Of a stretch of DNA of 13,939 nt, positions 1 through 7,499 are shown piece by piece. Origin of the DNA: Mariniphaga sp964398855. Its GTDB lineage: Bacteria > Bacteroidota > Bacteroidia > Bacteroidales > Prolixibacteraceae. The position numbers and the translations under genes are program-made. The notes beneath the pieces are model-generated. The model was not told the DNA's origin and did no database searches. It saw only the letters and a list, made by a program, of their open reading frames with translations. Positions within the stretch are counted from its first letter, which is position 1. Each line of letters begins with the position of its first letter. The stretch lies in assembly GCA_964398855.1 (NCBI GenBank), contig CAYNOQ010000068.1:1-13939 (forward strand). The letters are read 5' to 3'.

Positions 1-877
1 TATTGAGCGTATAGGAAAATTGCTTTAGATGTCCCGAAATCATGATGTCGGCTTTGCAGGTTGCGTATGTTTCGGGTTGCAGTTCTTGCCCAAAAGTATG
101 TATCCTTACACTTTTGTTTCGCTCTTTTGCCACTTCCAATATCTGCTCTTTTGCCAGGGTTAATATACCTCCTGTGCCGCAAGCTCCATCATAAATACTA
201 TATGATGAGTTTTCTATTTTGTCAGCTATGGGCTTTACGGCTAAGTCTGTCAGTAAGTGCACATAATCACGTGGTGTGAAGTGCTCTCCAGCTTCTGTTA
301 CATTGTGTTCTTCATTAAACTTTCTAAGCAACTCTTCAAACACGGTTCCCATCAGGTGGTTGTCAACCCCTGGCATAACCTCATTTCCATTTGCATCCAA
401 AATGGGTTGTATGCCGAGATTGATAGATGAATCGGTAAATTTGTCAAGGATAGAGCCAAGACGATTATTTTCGGTTAAGTTGTCAATTTGTTGTTTAAAC
501 TTGAACTTGTCAATAATATCGTGTACATCTCTATTAAATCCATCTAAATACTCCAAAAAGTTCATTTTCAATCGTAATGGATTGGTTTCAGAACTCAATG
601 TTTTCATTGTAAACCTTGAGGTGTTGTAAAAAGGATATTTTGTAATGCTTGTTAGCACTGGTGCCTGATTGGTTATTTTTAATTCGTCCAAATGCTCTTT
701 TTGCTTCAACACAGCATCCTTTGTTGGTTCTAATAATATATCTAATCGGCGCAATACCATCATCGGGAGAATCACCTTTTTGTAATCACCTTTATTAAAA
801 GCATGCACAAGCACATCATTGGCGATATTCCATATAAAAGATACTAACTGGTTGAATTGTTGTTGGTTGTTTTGCAT
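1..877 (-). CDS. hsdM: Type I restriction-modification system methyltransferase subunit HsdM (N-terminal part, cut by left edge)
   Basis: Reading the minus strand from the ATG at 877 gives 292 codons without a stop to the window edge. Type I HsdM proteins transfer a methyl group from S-adenosylmethionine to adenine N6 and act with HsdS and HsdR. Residues 12-180 resemble the helical HsdM N-terminal domain (FIWNIANDVL, MMVLRRLDILLEPTK). Residues 197-203 (GEHFTPR) and the SAM-binding motif I at 230-237 (DGACGTGG, usually DPACGTGG) open the N6-methylase domain, followed by FGQELQPETYA at 262-272. The NPPF/Y catalytic motif would lie just beyond the edge, so activity cannot be judged. HsdS and HsdR, if present, should be to the left. 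Lines I counted by hand have about 32-45% G+C, against up to about 55% in the neighbouring radical SAM gene, which hints at acquired DNA. Confidence 0.93.
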   Translation of the reverse strand, partial: MQNNQQQFNQLVSFIWNIANDVLVHAFNKGDYKKVILPMMVLRRLDILLEPTKDAVLKQKEHLDELKITNQAPVLTSITKYPFYNTSRFTMKTLSSETNPLRLKMNFLEYLDGFNRDVHDIIDKFKFKQQIDNLTENNRLGSILDKFTDSSINLGIQPILDANGNEVMPGVDNHLMGTVFEELLRKFNEEHNVTEAGEHFTPRDYVHLLTDLAVKPIADKIENSSYSIYDGACGTGGILTLAKEQILEVAKERNKSVRIHTFGQELQPETYATCKADIMISGHLKQFSYTLN

Positions 878-948
878 TGAACTGACTATAATTTTGTTTT
901 AATTTGTAACTGTCCCTTTTTTTATTCAGTGAATTTTTAGAGTACAAA

Positions 949-976
949 CAAAGATAAAAAATAATTGACAAACAAA
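949..976 (-). promoter_or_regulatory. Probable hsdM promoter
   Basis: On the minus strand, TATCTTTG (956 to 949) matches the Bacteroidetes -7 element TAnnTTTG exactly. TTTG at 976-973 could be the -33 element, with a 16-nt spacer that is a little short of the usual 19-21. Transcription would start near 945, about 70 nt before the hsdM ATG. The promoter makes hsdM the first gene of its operon. It is inferred from motif matching only. Confidence 0.45.
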
Positions 977-1207
977 AGAGGACACAGATATGAACTTACT
1001 TACAGTATTTTAACCTGAAAAGAAATAAAACTGATAGTGTTAAATCCGAGTATTAATTCAAAAAATAAGGTATTCACAGGGCATAAATTTTACTGTTTCA
1101 AAAAATCAAACCATATAGTAAACCAGATTGTTGAAACAAGCACAGACAATATTTTTTTTGCAACTACGAAACAGGAATTATTCCTAAATCAATCCAACAT
1201 AATAATG

Positions 1208-1215
1208 TAATTTTG
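1208..1215 (+). promoter_or_regulatory. Possible -7 element for the radical SAM gene
   Basis: TAATTTTG matches TAnnTTTG exactly, 30 bp before the ATG at 1245. A second exact match, TATTTTTG, lies at 1223-1230. I see no good TTTG at the expected -33 position for either one. In DNA this T-rich, chance matches are likely, so the assignment is weak. Confidence 0.3.
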
Positions 1216-1244
1216 CACAATTTATTTTTGGATTCACTGCATTA

Positions 1245-2201
1245 ATGGAAACCGAACAACCACATATTTACAGTTGGGGGCGTGCAAAGCGCTACAATGA
1301 TTTTTCGGGATATTTCCGAAATCTGTTTACCGAACGTGTACAAAAAGTTTCCGTTGATGCCGGCTTTACCTGTCCAAACCGCGACGGTACAAAGGGGTAC
1401 GGCGGATGCACCTACTGCAACAACAAATCTTTTAAACCCAACTATTGCAACCTGAATAATTCAGTAAAACAGCAGGTTGAAGAAGGGATTCAATTTTTCG
1501 GTAAAAAATATAAATCCATGCGCTTTCTTGCCTATTTTCAGGCATATACCAACACTTGGGCGCCGTTTGAAGATTTAATCCCGCTCTATGAGGAAGCGCT
1601 CAAACATCCAAAAATTGACGGATTAGTTATCTCCACCCGACCGGATGCAGTTAGTGAAGATATTCTTGATTATCTGGCTGAACTGAGCAAAAAAGTTTAT
1701 GTGATGGTGGAATTCGGGTTGGAATCGCACCTTGACGCATCGTTGGAGAAAATGAACCGGGGACACACTTTTGCAGAGTCGGTGCAGGCGCTTGAGCAGA
1801 CTTCAAAAAGGGGAATCAACAACTGTGCACATCTGATTTTGGGCGTTCCGGGCGAAAGCTACAACGACTGGCTGGATCAGGCACGGGTAATCTCACAGCT
1901 GCCGGTCAAAAACCTGAAACTGCATCAACTGCAAATTTACCGGGGAACGGTGATGGCTAAGCAATTTCGTGAAAATCCCGGTCAGTTTCATCTCTTTTCC
2001 GTAGATGAATATGCGGATTTGGTGGTAGACTATCTGGAACTGCTCAACCCTGCAATTATTGTAGAACGGTTTGTCAGTCAGGGACCTTCAGAGATGATTA
2101 TCGCTCCAAAATGGGGGTTGAAAAATTTTGAATTTACAGCAAAAGTAGAAAAACGTCTTGAAGAACGAAACTCCTGGCAGGGAAAAAAATTCATGCCCTG
2201 A
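1245..2201 (+). CDS. TIGR01212/YhcC family radical SAM protein
   Basis: The 318-residue protein fits the usual length of the TIGR01212 (YhcC-like) radical SAM family. Cys43, Cys55 and Cys58, within FTCPNRDGTKGYGGCTYC, form the family's cluster signature, which differs from the common CX3CX2C. It should bind a [4Fe-4S] cluster and cleave S-adenosylmethionine. Downstream motifs fit a radical SAM barrel: LAYFQAYTNTWAP near 95-107, VISTRPD near 128-134, VEFGLES near 155-161 and LILGVPGES near 198-206. The substrate of this family is not established to my knowledge, and the context gives no clue. The protein has no signal peptide, so it should be cytoplasmic. The ATG at 1245 is the natural start. 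The gene ends 34 bp from the convergent DUF4197 gene and appears monocistronic. Confidence 0.9.
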   Translation: METEQPHIYSWGRAKRYNDFSGYFRNLFTERVQKVSVDAGFTCPNRDGTKGYGGCTYCNNKSFKPNYCNLNNSVKQQVEEGIQFFGKKYKSMRFLAYFQAYTNTWAPFEDLIPLYEEALKHPKIDGLVISTRPDAVSEDILDYLAELSKKVYVMVEFGLESHLDASLEKMNRGHTFAESVQALEQTSKRGINNCAHLILGVPGESYNDWLDQARVISQLPVKNLKLHQLQIYRGTVMAKQFRENPGQFHLFSVDEYADLVVDYLELLNPAIIVERFVSQGPSEMIIAPKWGLKNFEFTAKVEKRLEERNSWQGKKFMP

Positions 2202-2235
2202 TTATGTTTCGTCATGCTCTTTTGTTTTGCCTGAT

Positions 2236-2991
2236 TTAGCTGTCAAGCGAACCAAATACCCGTTTCAGTATATTAGAAACCCTTGCAAGCGGGTCTTTTC
2301 GAATCAGTTTTTCTTCCGCTTCAATTTTCAGAAAAATTCCGTCCAATGCTTTTCCGGTAAGGTACTCATCCAGTTTGGTATCCACCGGTTTAAAACCGGC
2401 AATCTGTCCGGCAAGCGTATTGGCAACACTATTCCAACCGGATGTTAGCGTGTTCCAGCTTTGAGAAGTGGAAATATTTCCTACTAAATTTTTATCAAGC
2501 GAAGCCTGAATTTTAGGCTGATAGAGCTGAAACAACCCATCATAAGTTGTGCGGCGCAAATAGTCGGTGGCGGCGTTGTCTTCCCCCCTGAGAATACCGA
2601 CAGCATCGTTAATTGTCATACTTCGGATACTGTTTACAAAAATAGGTTTGGCTTCGGTTACCGCATTTTCCGCCGCACGGTTGATCCGCAGCAAAACATC
2701 TTCGAGCATCTGCTGCCCGCCGGGAATTTTACCAATGTTGTTGACAATAATATTTGCTTCGGGAGGCAACAGAATCTTCACCAATTCATCCTTGTAATAA
2801 CCATCAGTAACACCCAGAATGTCAACAGATTTTCCTGTGCCGACAACCAATGCTTCCTTCAAACCGGAAATGATTTCATTTTGTGTGAGCGGTTTTTGTG
2901 AATCTAAAGATTGCTGTGCAAGTTGTGCCAGTTCGGCACAGGATGAAAATGCAAAAAGCAGTATAAATGCAAAAAGTTTATCTATTCTCAT
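2236..2991 (-). CDS. DUF4197 family lipoprotein
   Basis: The protein has 251 residues. The first 18 form a lipoprotein signal peptide, with a hydrophobic stretch (LFAFILLFAF) ending in the lipobox FSSC with Cys18, so it should be a periplasm-facing lipid-anchored protein. The rest matches DUF4197: an early GLKEALVVGTGKSVDILG segment (about 44-61), then KILLPPEAN and later KPVDTKLDEYLTGKALDGIF (about 202-220), close to the C-terminal signature of that family. DUF4197 proteins are widespread in Gram-negative bacteria and have no established biochemical function that I know of. The ATG at 2991 is the only start that keeps the signal peptide. The gene is monocistronic and convergent with the radical SAM gene. 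The family call is confident; no function is assigned. Confidence 0.88.
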   Translation of the reverse strand: MRIDKLFAFILLFAFSSCAELAQLAQQSLDSQKPLTQNEIISGLKEALVVGTGKSVDILGVTDGYYKDELVKILLPPEANIIVNNIGKIPGGQQMLEDVLLRINRAAENAVTEAKPIFVNSIRSMTINDAVGILRGEDNAATDYLRRTTYDGLFQLYQPKIQASLDKNLVGNISTSQSWNTLTSGWNSVANTLAGQIAGFKPVDTKLDEYLTGKALDGIFLKIEAEEKLIRKDPLARVSNILKRVFGSLDS

Positions 2992-3064
2992 TGTTCAAAA
3001 ATTTTTACTGAATTTATTTGTCAAATATTCAAATCCTTTATTAAGTAACTCAGACCAATAAGCC

Positions 3065-3083
3065 GTACAGGTACAAATGTACA
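3065..3083. repeat. GTACA triplet with inverted repeat GTACA-AA-TGTAC
   Basis: GTACA occurs three times, at 3065-3069, 3071-3075 and 3079-3083. GTACAAATGTAC (3071-3082) is an inverted repeat with 5-bp arms and a 2-nt spacer. It overlaps TACATTTG on the minus strand (3081 to 3074), which matches the -7 consensus and could serve the DUF4197 gene with a leader of about 80 nt. An operator overlapping a promoter is a reasonable reading but unproven. Confidence 0.35.
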
Positions 3084-3229
3084 ATTGGTTTTTTATTATC
3101 ATACGATAATCATTTGAAAAGAACGATTTTCGCCAAAAAGTTAAAAATGTAGCCATTCCGCAAAATTAGAAAGCCGCTTAATTTCTCAAAGAGCTGATAT
3201 TCAAAATTATTCACCTAATAGTTTCTATC

Positions 3230-3284
3230 ATTTGTACAAATACGGCTATAGAAGCGAATTCATAAACCTGCAAATTTGTACAAA
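3230..3284. repeat. Two TTTGTACAAA palindromes 44 bp apart
   Basis: ATTTGTACAAAT (3230-3241) is a perfect 12-bp palindrome. The same 10-bp core TTTGTACAAA recurs at 3275-3284. The centres are 44 bp apart, close to four helical turns. Both lie upstream of the acyltransferase gene. Repeated identical palindromes in a promoter region are typical of a dimeric regulator's operators; the regulator is unknown. Confidence 0.45.
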
Positions 3285-3395
3285 AAGAGTCTTTTATGTA
3301 CTGCTTGAAATAAACTGCCTGCTCCATAATTCATAGACAGGAACTGTTACCGGTTTCCCGATTTTCACGTCGGGATTGACTAATTATTTTCTGAA

Positions 3396-3429
3396 TTGGC
3401 AAAAAACAGTTTATTTTGTTCTATCTTTA
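3396..3429 (+). promoter_or_regulatory. Possible promoter of the acyltransferase operon
   Basis: TATCTTTA at 3422-3429 differs from TAnnTTTG only in the last base. TTG at 3396-3398 lies 23 nt before it. Transcription would begin near 3433, about 30 nt before the ATG at 3463. A competing near-match, TTATTTTG, lies at 3411-3418. Either one supports the 3463 start over the TTG at 3376. Confidence 0.28.
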
Positions 3430-3462
3430 AATGGTTTCTGCGATGATTTTAAAAAATTTAAA

Positions 3463-5259
3463 ATGGAGCTATTAAAACTGAATGACATCTTTAAGGCGCC
3501 CCCCGCACTCTCGTTTCTGGGAGGTGAATACTTTGCTAAATTCTTAATGTATATACTCAGGTTCAACAAGTTGAACAAAATGTATGAGCAAATTGCCTCA
3601 AAGCATGGGATTGAATTTATCGACGAGATTATCCGTATTCTTGAATTCAAAATAGAATTTGACGAAAATGAATTGAAGCGGATTCCCGCCGAAGGAGCGC
3701 TGATTGTTGTTGCCAACCATCCTTTTGGCGGATTTGACGGGCTCTTGCTCATTAAATACCTTTCAATGGTAAGGTCTGACGTAAAAATCATCGGAAACTT
3801 TTTGCTTAAAAAGGTTGAACCGGTTTCGGAGTATTTCATCAGCGACAATCCATTCAACTGCAAGGATGATATTGAGGAAGAGAACCGTCAGGGATTCAGG
3901 GAAGCCGTTGACCACCTGCAAAATGGCGGTGTTCTGTGTCTTTTTCCGGCAGGTGATTTAAGCACCTACGGAACTTTTGATACCATCACCGACCAGGTGT
4001 GGCAGTTTCCCATGGTGAAATTTGTTAAAATGGCCGGTGTGCCGGTTGTTCCGGCTCATTTCCAGGGAACAAACAGCAGATTGTTTCATTTTTTTGCAAA
4101 AATTCATCCTTCACTGCGGCAGGTAAGGCTGCCCTCCGAGCTGCTCAGCAAAAAACACAAAACCATTAAATTGCGGATTGGAACGCTCCTTAAAGTTGAA
4201 GAGCAGGATAAATTTACGGATGTGTACCAGTTCGGGCGTTTTCTGAGAGCCAAAACCTACAGCATGGAGTCGGCGATTGAGGTGAAGCGGTTCTTTAATT
4301 ATACGCTGAAACCATCATCAAAGCTGGAAACCGTCATTGACCCGGTTCCAAAGGAAAAGATTCTTGAGGAAATTCAAAGTATCAGAACACATCACACGCT
4401 GTTTTCTCTGAAAAACTACACCGCTTTTTGTGCGCCGTCAAATATAATTCCGAATATTCTCACTGAAATCGGGCGCTTGCGGGAAATCACATTCCGCGAT
4501 GTGGGCGAAGGAACAAACCGCAGCATCGATATTGACGAGTTTGATCTCTATTATCATCAGATGTTTATATGGGATGCTGAAAATGAAAAAATTGTTGGTG
4601 CATACCGTATCGGCAAAGGGAAAGATATTTTAGAACAGTATGGGAAGCGCGGTTTTTATCTCCATTCGCTTTTTCGTATTCACGAAAACTTCTCTCCGGT
4701 TTTGAGCGAAAGCCTTGAGTTGGGGCGCTCGTTTGTTATAAAGGAGTATCAGCGCAAACCCATGCCGCTCTTTCTCCTCTGGAAGGGAATTCTCTATTTT
4801 CTTCTGAAAAACCCGGAATATCGCTACCTGATTGGTCCCGTGAGCATCAGCAACAACTATTCAAAAATATCCAAAGACCTGATTATCCGGTTCATCATGC
4901 AAAATCATCTGAACTGGAAAATGGCGCAGTTTGTGAAGCCGCGAAACAGGTACAAATTCAAAAGTGACAATCCCGAAATGAATATTCTCATGGAAAATAT
5001 GGAACACGACATCAACCGGTTGGATCGTATTATCAGGGAATCGGATGAGCTAAATGCGGGACTGCCCGTGCTTTTGAAAAAATATATAAAGTTGAATGCA
5101 GAGATTATTGCCTTCAATGTTGATCCGAAATTTAACAATTGCCTTGACGGACTTATTGTGCTTGATGTGAATAATGTTCCGAAAAATACCATAGAATCCC
5201 TATCAAAAGAGGTTAATGACCTTTCCATTCTGGAAAGATTTTATGGGCACAGGGAATAA
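3463..5259 (+). CDS. Fused PlsC-type and GNAT-type acyltransferase, OlsF-like aminolipid (ornithine/glycine lipid) synthase
   Basis: From the ATG at 3463 the protein has 598 residues. The frame stays open upstream, but the earlier start at 3376 is a TTG in poorly protein-like sequence. The N-terminal half is a lysophospholipid (PlsC/LPLAT) acyltransferase, with the histidine-aspartate motif NHPFGGFDG near 85-93, LFPAGDLST near 163-171 and PVVPAHFQGTNS near 193-204. The C-terminal half, from about residue 325, resembles the OlsB/GlsB N-acyltransferase (GNAT) domain, including SLELGRSFV near 420-428 and YRYLIGPVSISNNY near 455-468. Fused proteins of this order (OlsF) are known to make ornithine lipids by N- then O-acylation, and Bacteroides makes glycine lipids with separate GlsB and GlsA. 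The amino acid used here cannot be read from the sequence. It should act at the inner membrane. It lies 47 bp before the DUF368 gene. Confidence 0.82.
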   Translation: MELLKLNDIFKAPPALSFLGGEYFAKFLMYILRFNKLNKMYEQIASKHGIEFIDEIIRILEFKIEFDENELKRIPAEGALIVVANHPFGGFDGLLLIKYLSMVRSDVKIIGNFLLKKVEPVSEYFISDNPFNCKDDIEEENRQGFREAVDHLQNGGVLCLFPAGDLSTYGTFDTITDQVWQFPMVKFVKMAGVPVVPAHFQGTNSRLFHFFAKIHPSLRQVRLPSELLSKKHKTIKLRIGTLLKVEEQDKFTDVYQFGRFLRAKTYSMESAIEVKRFFNYTLKPSSKLETVIDPVPKEKILEEIQSIRTHHTLFSLKNYTAFCAPSNIIPNILTEIGRLREITFRDVGEGTNRSIDIDEFDLYYHQMFIWDAENEKIVGAYRIGKGKDILEQYGKRGFYLHSLFRIHENFSPVLSESLELGRSFVIKEYQRKPMPLFLLWKGILYFLLKNPEYRYLIGPVSISNNYSKISKDLIIRFIMQNHLNWKMAQFVKPRNRYKFKSDNPEMNILMENMEHDINRLDRIIRESDELNAGLPVLLKKYIKLNAEIIAFNVDPKFNNCLDGLIVLDVNNVPKNTIESLSKEVNDLSILERFYGHRE

Positions 5260-5306
5260 TCGTTTCAAAAATCATCAAAAACACTCACAAATATCATCAA
5301 TTGAAA

Positions 5307-6239
5307 ATGAACAGAAATGCAAAAGAGCGCCTTCTTTTGGTTGTCAAAGGAATGGGCATGGGAGCAGCAGATGTGATTCCGGGAGTTTCCGGCGGAACTA
5401 TTGCCTTTATCACAGGAATTTACGAAGAGCTGATAAACTCCATTAAATCAATTAATCTGAACGCTTTAAAGCTATTTTTTTCAGGAAAATTCAAAACATT
5501 CTGGAAAGCGGTGAACGGCAATTTTTTGCTTTCAGTGGTATTGGGCATCGGCATCAGTATTTTCTCGTTGGCTAAGGGACTTGAATACCTGCTACACCAC
5601 TACCCTATCTTAGTTTGGTCATTCTTTTTCGGACTTGTGTTAGCTTCGGCAATTTATGTGGGCGGAAGCATTAAAACATGGAAAGCGGGCACAATAATCG
5701 CTGGCATTGCCGGAATTGTGGTTGCCTATTTTATCACTGCCGTTTCACCAGCCGAAGCAAATATTACCTGGTTTTTTATTTTTATTTCGGGAGTTATTGC
5801 CATCTGTGCAATGATTCTTCCCGGAATTTCGGGCAGTTTTATATTGGTTTTGTTAGGTATGTATAAATTCATTCTTGGTGCAGTGAGTGATTTTAACATA
5901 CCGGTTATGTTGGTTTTTATCGCCGGAGCGCTCATAGGCATCATCGCTTTTTCCAATCTGCTCTCGTGGTTGCTCAGAAAATACAACAATCTCACAATTG
6001 CCACGCTCACAGGCTTTATGATCGGCTCGCTCAACAAAGTCTGGCCATGGAAAGAGATTACCGAAACTTTTATCGATCGCCACAATGAAGTGCGTCCCCT
6101 TGCGGAAAAAAATATTTTACCCGGAACTTATGAGCAAATCACCGGCGCTCCCGCATGGTTTGCCGGAGCGCTGTTTTTGGCAGTCGTCGGTTTTGGGCTT
6201 ATCTTTGCAATTGAAGGTTTAACAAAAAGAAAAAAATGA
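5307..6239 (+). CDS. popT: DUF368 membrane protein, polyprenyl-phosphate translocase (PopT family)
   Basis: The ATG at 5307 gives 310 residues. A TTG two codons upstream (5301) is a less likely start. The protein is strongly hydrophobic, with many membrane segments. It carries the DUF368 signature twice, as inverted-repeat transporters do: ADVIPGVSGGT (residues 21-31) and ILPGISGS (170-177). DUF368 proteins were recently identified, together with DedA proteins, as transporters that return undecaprenyl phosphate to the cytoplasmic face of the inner membrane for reuse in peptidoglycan and other polymer synthesis; the name PopT comes from that work. The function here is inferred from family membership. 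The stop codon overlaps the aroE start (ATGA at 6236-6239), so the two are translationally coupled. The acyltransferase gene ends 47 bp upstream. Confidence 0.88.
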   Translation: MNRNAKERLLLVVKGMGMGAADVIPGVSGGTIAFITGIYEELINSIKSINLNALKLFFSGKFKTFWKAVNGNFLLSVVLGIGISIFSLAKGLEYLLHHYPILVWSFFFGLVLASAIYVGGSIKTWKAGTIIAGIAGIVVAYFITAVSPAEANITWFFIFISGVIAICAMILPGISGSFILVLLGMYKFILGAVSDFNIPVMLVFIAGALIGIIAFSNLLSWLLRKYNNLTIATLTGFMIGSLNKVWPWKEITETFIDRHNEVRPLAEKNILPGTYEQITGAPAWFAGALFLAVVGFGLIFAIEGLTKRKK

Positions 6240-7003
6240 AAAAATACGGAATACTTGGCTATCCCCTCGCCCACTCCTTTTCAAAACGATTTTTTACCGA
6301 AAAATTTGACAGGGAGAAAGTGGATGCCACCTACGAAAATTTTGAGATTGATAATATTGAGAAATTTCGTGAAATCACAGAGAAAAACTGGAATTTAATT
6401 GGGCTGAACGTTACAATTCCCTATAAGGAACAGGTTATTCCCTATCTGAATGAACTGGATGAAGCAGCGCAGGAAATCGGCGCCGTAAACACAATCAGAA
6501 TCACCCGTACAGAAGATACTCTATATCTGAAAGGTTTCAATACCGACGTGCACGGATTTGAAAATTCACTGAAACCTTTGCTGAAGCCCCACCATAAGAA
6601 AGCGTTGATTTTGGGAACAGGCGGCGCATCAAAAGCAGTGAAGTATGTTCTTTCCAAATTAGGAATCGATTTTATTTCCGCTTCCATCGAAGAGTTGAAA
6701 GAAAACGAAATCCGATATGAAGATATTGATGCCCAAATAATGGCTGAAAGGCTGCTTATCATTAATGCAACACCGCTTGGCACATTCCCTGATGTGGAAA
6801 CTGCACCAAAGATTCCTTATGAACTTCTCACCGAAAATCATCTGCTCTTTGATCTGGTTTACAATCCTGAAACCACGAAATTTATGAAAATGGGTGCAGA
6901 GAAAGATGCAACGGTGAAAAACGGTTATGAAATGTTGCAGCTTCAGGCGCTAAAATCATACGAAATCTGGAATTCTATAGAATACACACAAAATGATGAA
7001 TAA
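6236..7003 (+). CDS. aroE: Shikimate dehydrogenase (AroE)
   Basis: The protein has 255 residues, slightly short for AroE (usually about 270). It reduces 3-dehydroshikimate to shikimate in aromatic amino-acid and chorismate synthesis. Shikimate-site residues are visible in GYPLAHSFS (8-16). The catalytic lysine and aspartate are K64 (NVTIPYKE) and D104 (FNTDVHG), with AVNT at 83-86. The nucleotide loop is GTGGASKA (127-134), followed by INATPLGTFPD and LFDLVYNP and a C-terminal NGYEMLQLQA. One oddity is that the segment where the family normally has an N/S-R-T motif reads SAS (148-150), with alanine in place of the arginine that contacts the NADP 2'-phosphate. The gene overlaps the DUF368 gene by 4 nt and the phosphatase gene by 11 nt. 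Confidence 0.94.
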   Translation: MKKYGILGYPLAHSFSKRFFTEKFDREKVDATYENFEIDNIEKFREITEKNWNLIGLNVTIPYKEQVIPYLNELDEAAQEIGAVNTIRITRTEDTLYLKGFNTDVHGFENSLKPLLKPHHKKALILGTGGASKAVKYVLSKLGIDFISASIEELKENEIRYEDIDAQIMAERLLIINATPLGTFPDVETAPKIPYELLTENHLLFDLVYNPETTKFMKMGAEKDATVKNGYEMLQLQALKSYEIWNSIEYTQNDE

Positions 7004-7469
7004 GAAAAAGATATTATTTGTATGCTTGGGCAATATCTGCCGGTCGCCCAGTGCAGAAGCAGTTTTTAAGGCAGTTGTTGAAAAGGAAGGAGTTGGAAAA
7101 AACTTTGAAATTGATTCCGCCGGAACCGGTGGCTGGCATGTAGGCAGACCTGCCGATAAGCGCATGCAAAGTCATGCATCAAAGCGCGGCTACAACCTCA
7201 CCAGCATCGCCCGGCAGTTTAATCCCGACAGCGATTTTGAATATTTTGACATGATTATCGCCATGGACGATGAAAATGTACTCGCTCTGCAAAGTTTGGC
7301 AAGAGATGAAAATGATCTGAAAAAAATTCATAAGATGACAGATTTCAGCAAAGAGTGGAGCTATCAGGAAGTCCCGGACCCTTACTATGGTGGAGAAGAA
7401 GGCTTTGAACTGGTTCTCGATCTGCTGGAAGACGCAACCAAAGGATTGTTAGAAAAGACTACACACTAA
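6993..7469 (+). CDS. Low-molecular-weight protein tyrosine phosphatase
   Basis: The 158-residue length is typical of the LMW-PTP family. The phosphate-binding loop with the nucleophile is at the N terminus: CLGNICRS, Cys11 to Ser18 (CX5R-S). The general acid is Asp129 in VPDPYYGG. These enzymes remove phosphate from protein tyrosine (and in some bacteria arginine) and in Gram-negative bacteria often oppose BY-kinases in polysaccharide export. No kinase or capsule gene is seen here. The start is at 6993 or the next codon, 6996, since two ATGs are adjacent. The first gives an 11-nt overlap with the aroE end, consistent with co-transcription. It is the last gene of the rightward cluster and faces the convergent TonB receptor gene 59 bp away. 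Confidence 0.93.
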   Translation: MMNKKKILFVCLGNICRSPSAEAVFKAVVEKEGVGKNFEIDSAGTGGWHVGRPADKRMQSHASKRGYNLTSIARQFNPDSDFEYFDMIIAMDDENVLALQSLARDENDLKKIHKMTDFSKEWSYQEVPDPYYGGEEGFELVLDLLEDATKGLLEKTTH

Positions 7470-7499
7470 CCCAAATTTAGCAACCCATCTGCTACTACG

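Larger units (their letters stand above)
878..1244. other. AT-rich intergenic region between hsdM and the radical SAM gene
   Basis: This 367-bp gap separates divergent genes. It contains -7-like elements for both directions (949-956 minus, 1208-1215 plus) and long A/T runs. I found no convincing ORF, RNA gene, direct target-site repeat or strong hairpin. Weak inverted matches, such as GTTTCAA at 1095-1101 with TTGAAAC at 1131-1137, are within chance for DNA this AT-rich. It is the likely boundary between the AT-rich restriction-modification segment and the housekeeping DNA. Confidence 0.6.
2992..3462. other. Gene-free AT-rich region with GTAC palindromes
   Basis: The 471 bp between the divergent DUF4197 and acyltransferase genes hold no convincing ORF or RNA gene. 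They contain a possible minus-strand -7 element (3074-3081), an inverted repeat ATTATC/GATAAT with a 4-nt loop (3095-3110), the TTTGTACAAA palindromes described separately, and a stem TCCCGA/TCGGGA with an 8-nt loop (3356-3375). It is too long for promoters alone and could hold a regulated operator region or a small RNA. I cannot show either. Confidence 0.6.

Noticed and set aside
61..629. Two plus-strand open frames of 72 and 117 codons
   Set aside because: They are antisense to the clearly coding hsdM frame and resemble no family; they are shadows.
3356..3375. TCCCGA/TCGGGA stem as a terminator or riboswitch
   Set aside because: It is a 6-bp stem with an 8-nt loop, there is no T-run and no gene ending just before it, and it lies upstream of the likely transcription start. 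It is not enough to call.
3376..3462. Upstream extension of the acyltransferase by 29 codons
   Set aside because: The start would be TTG, the extra sequence does not look like part of the family, and possible promoter elements lie inside it. The ATG at 3463 fits better.
5301..5306. TTG start two codons before the DUF368 ATG
   Set aside because: An ATG at 5307 gives the usual short N terminus before the first signature motif.
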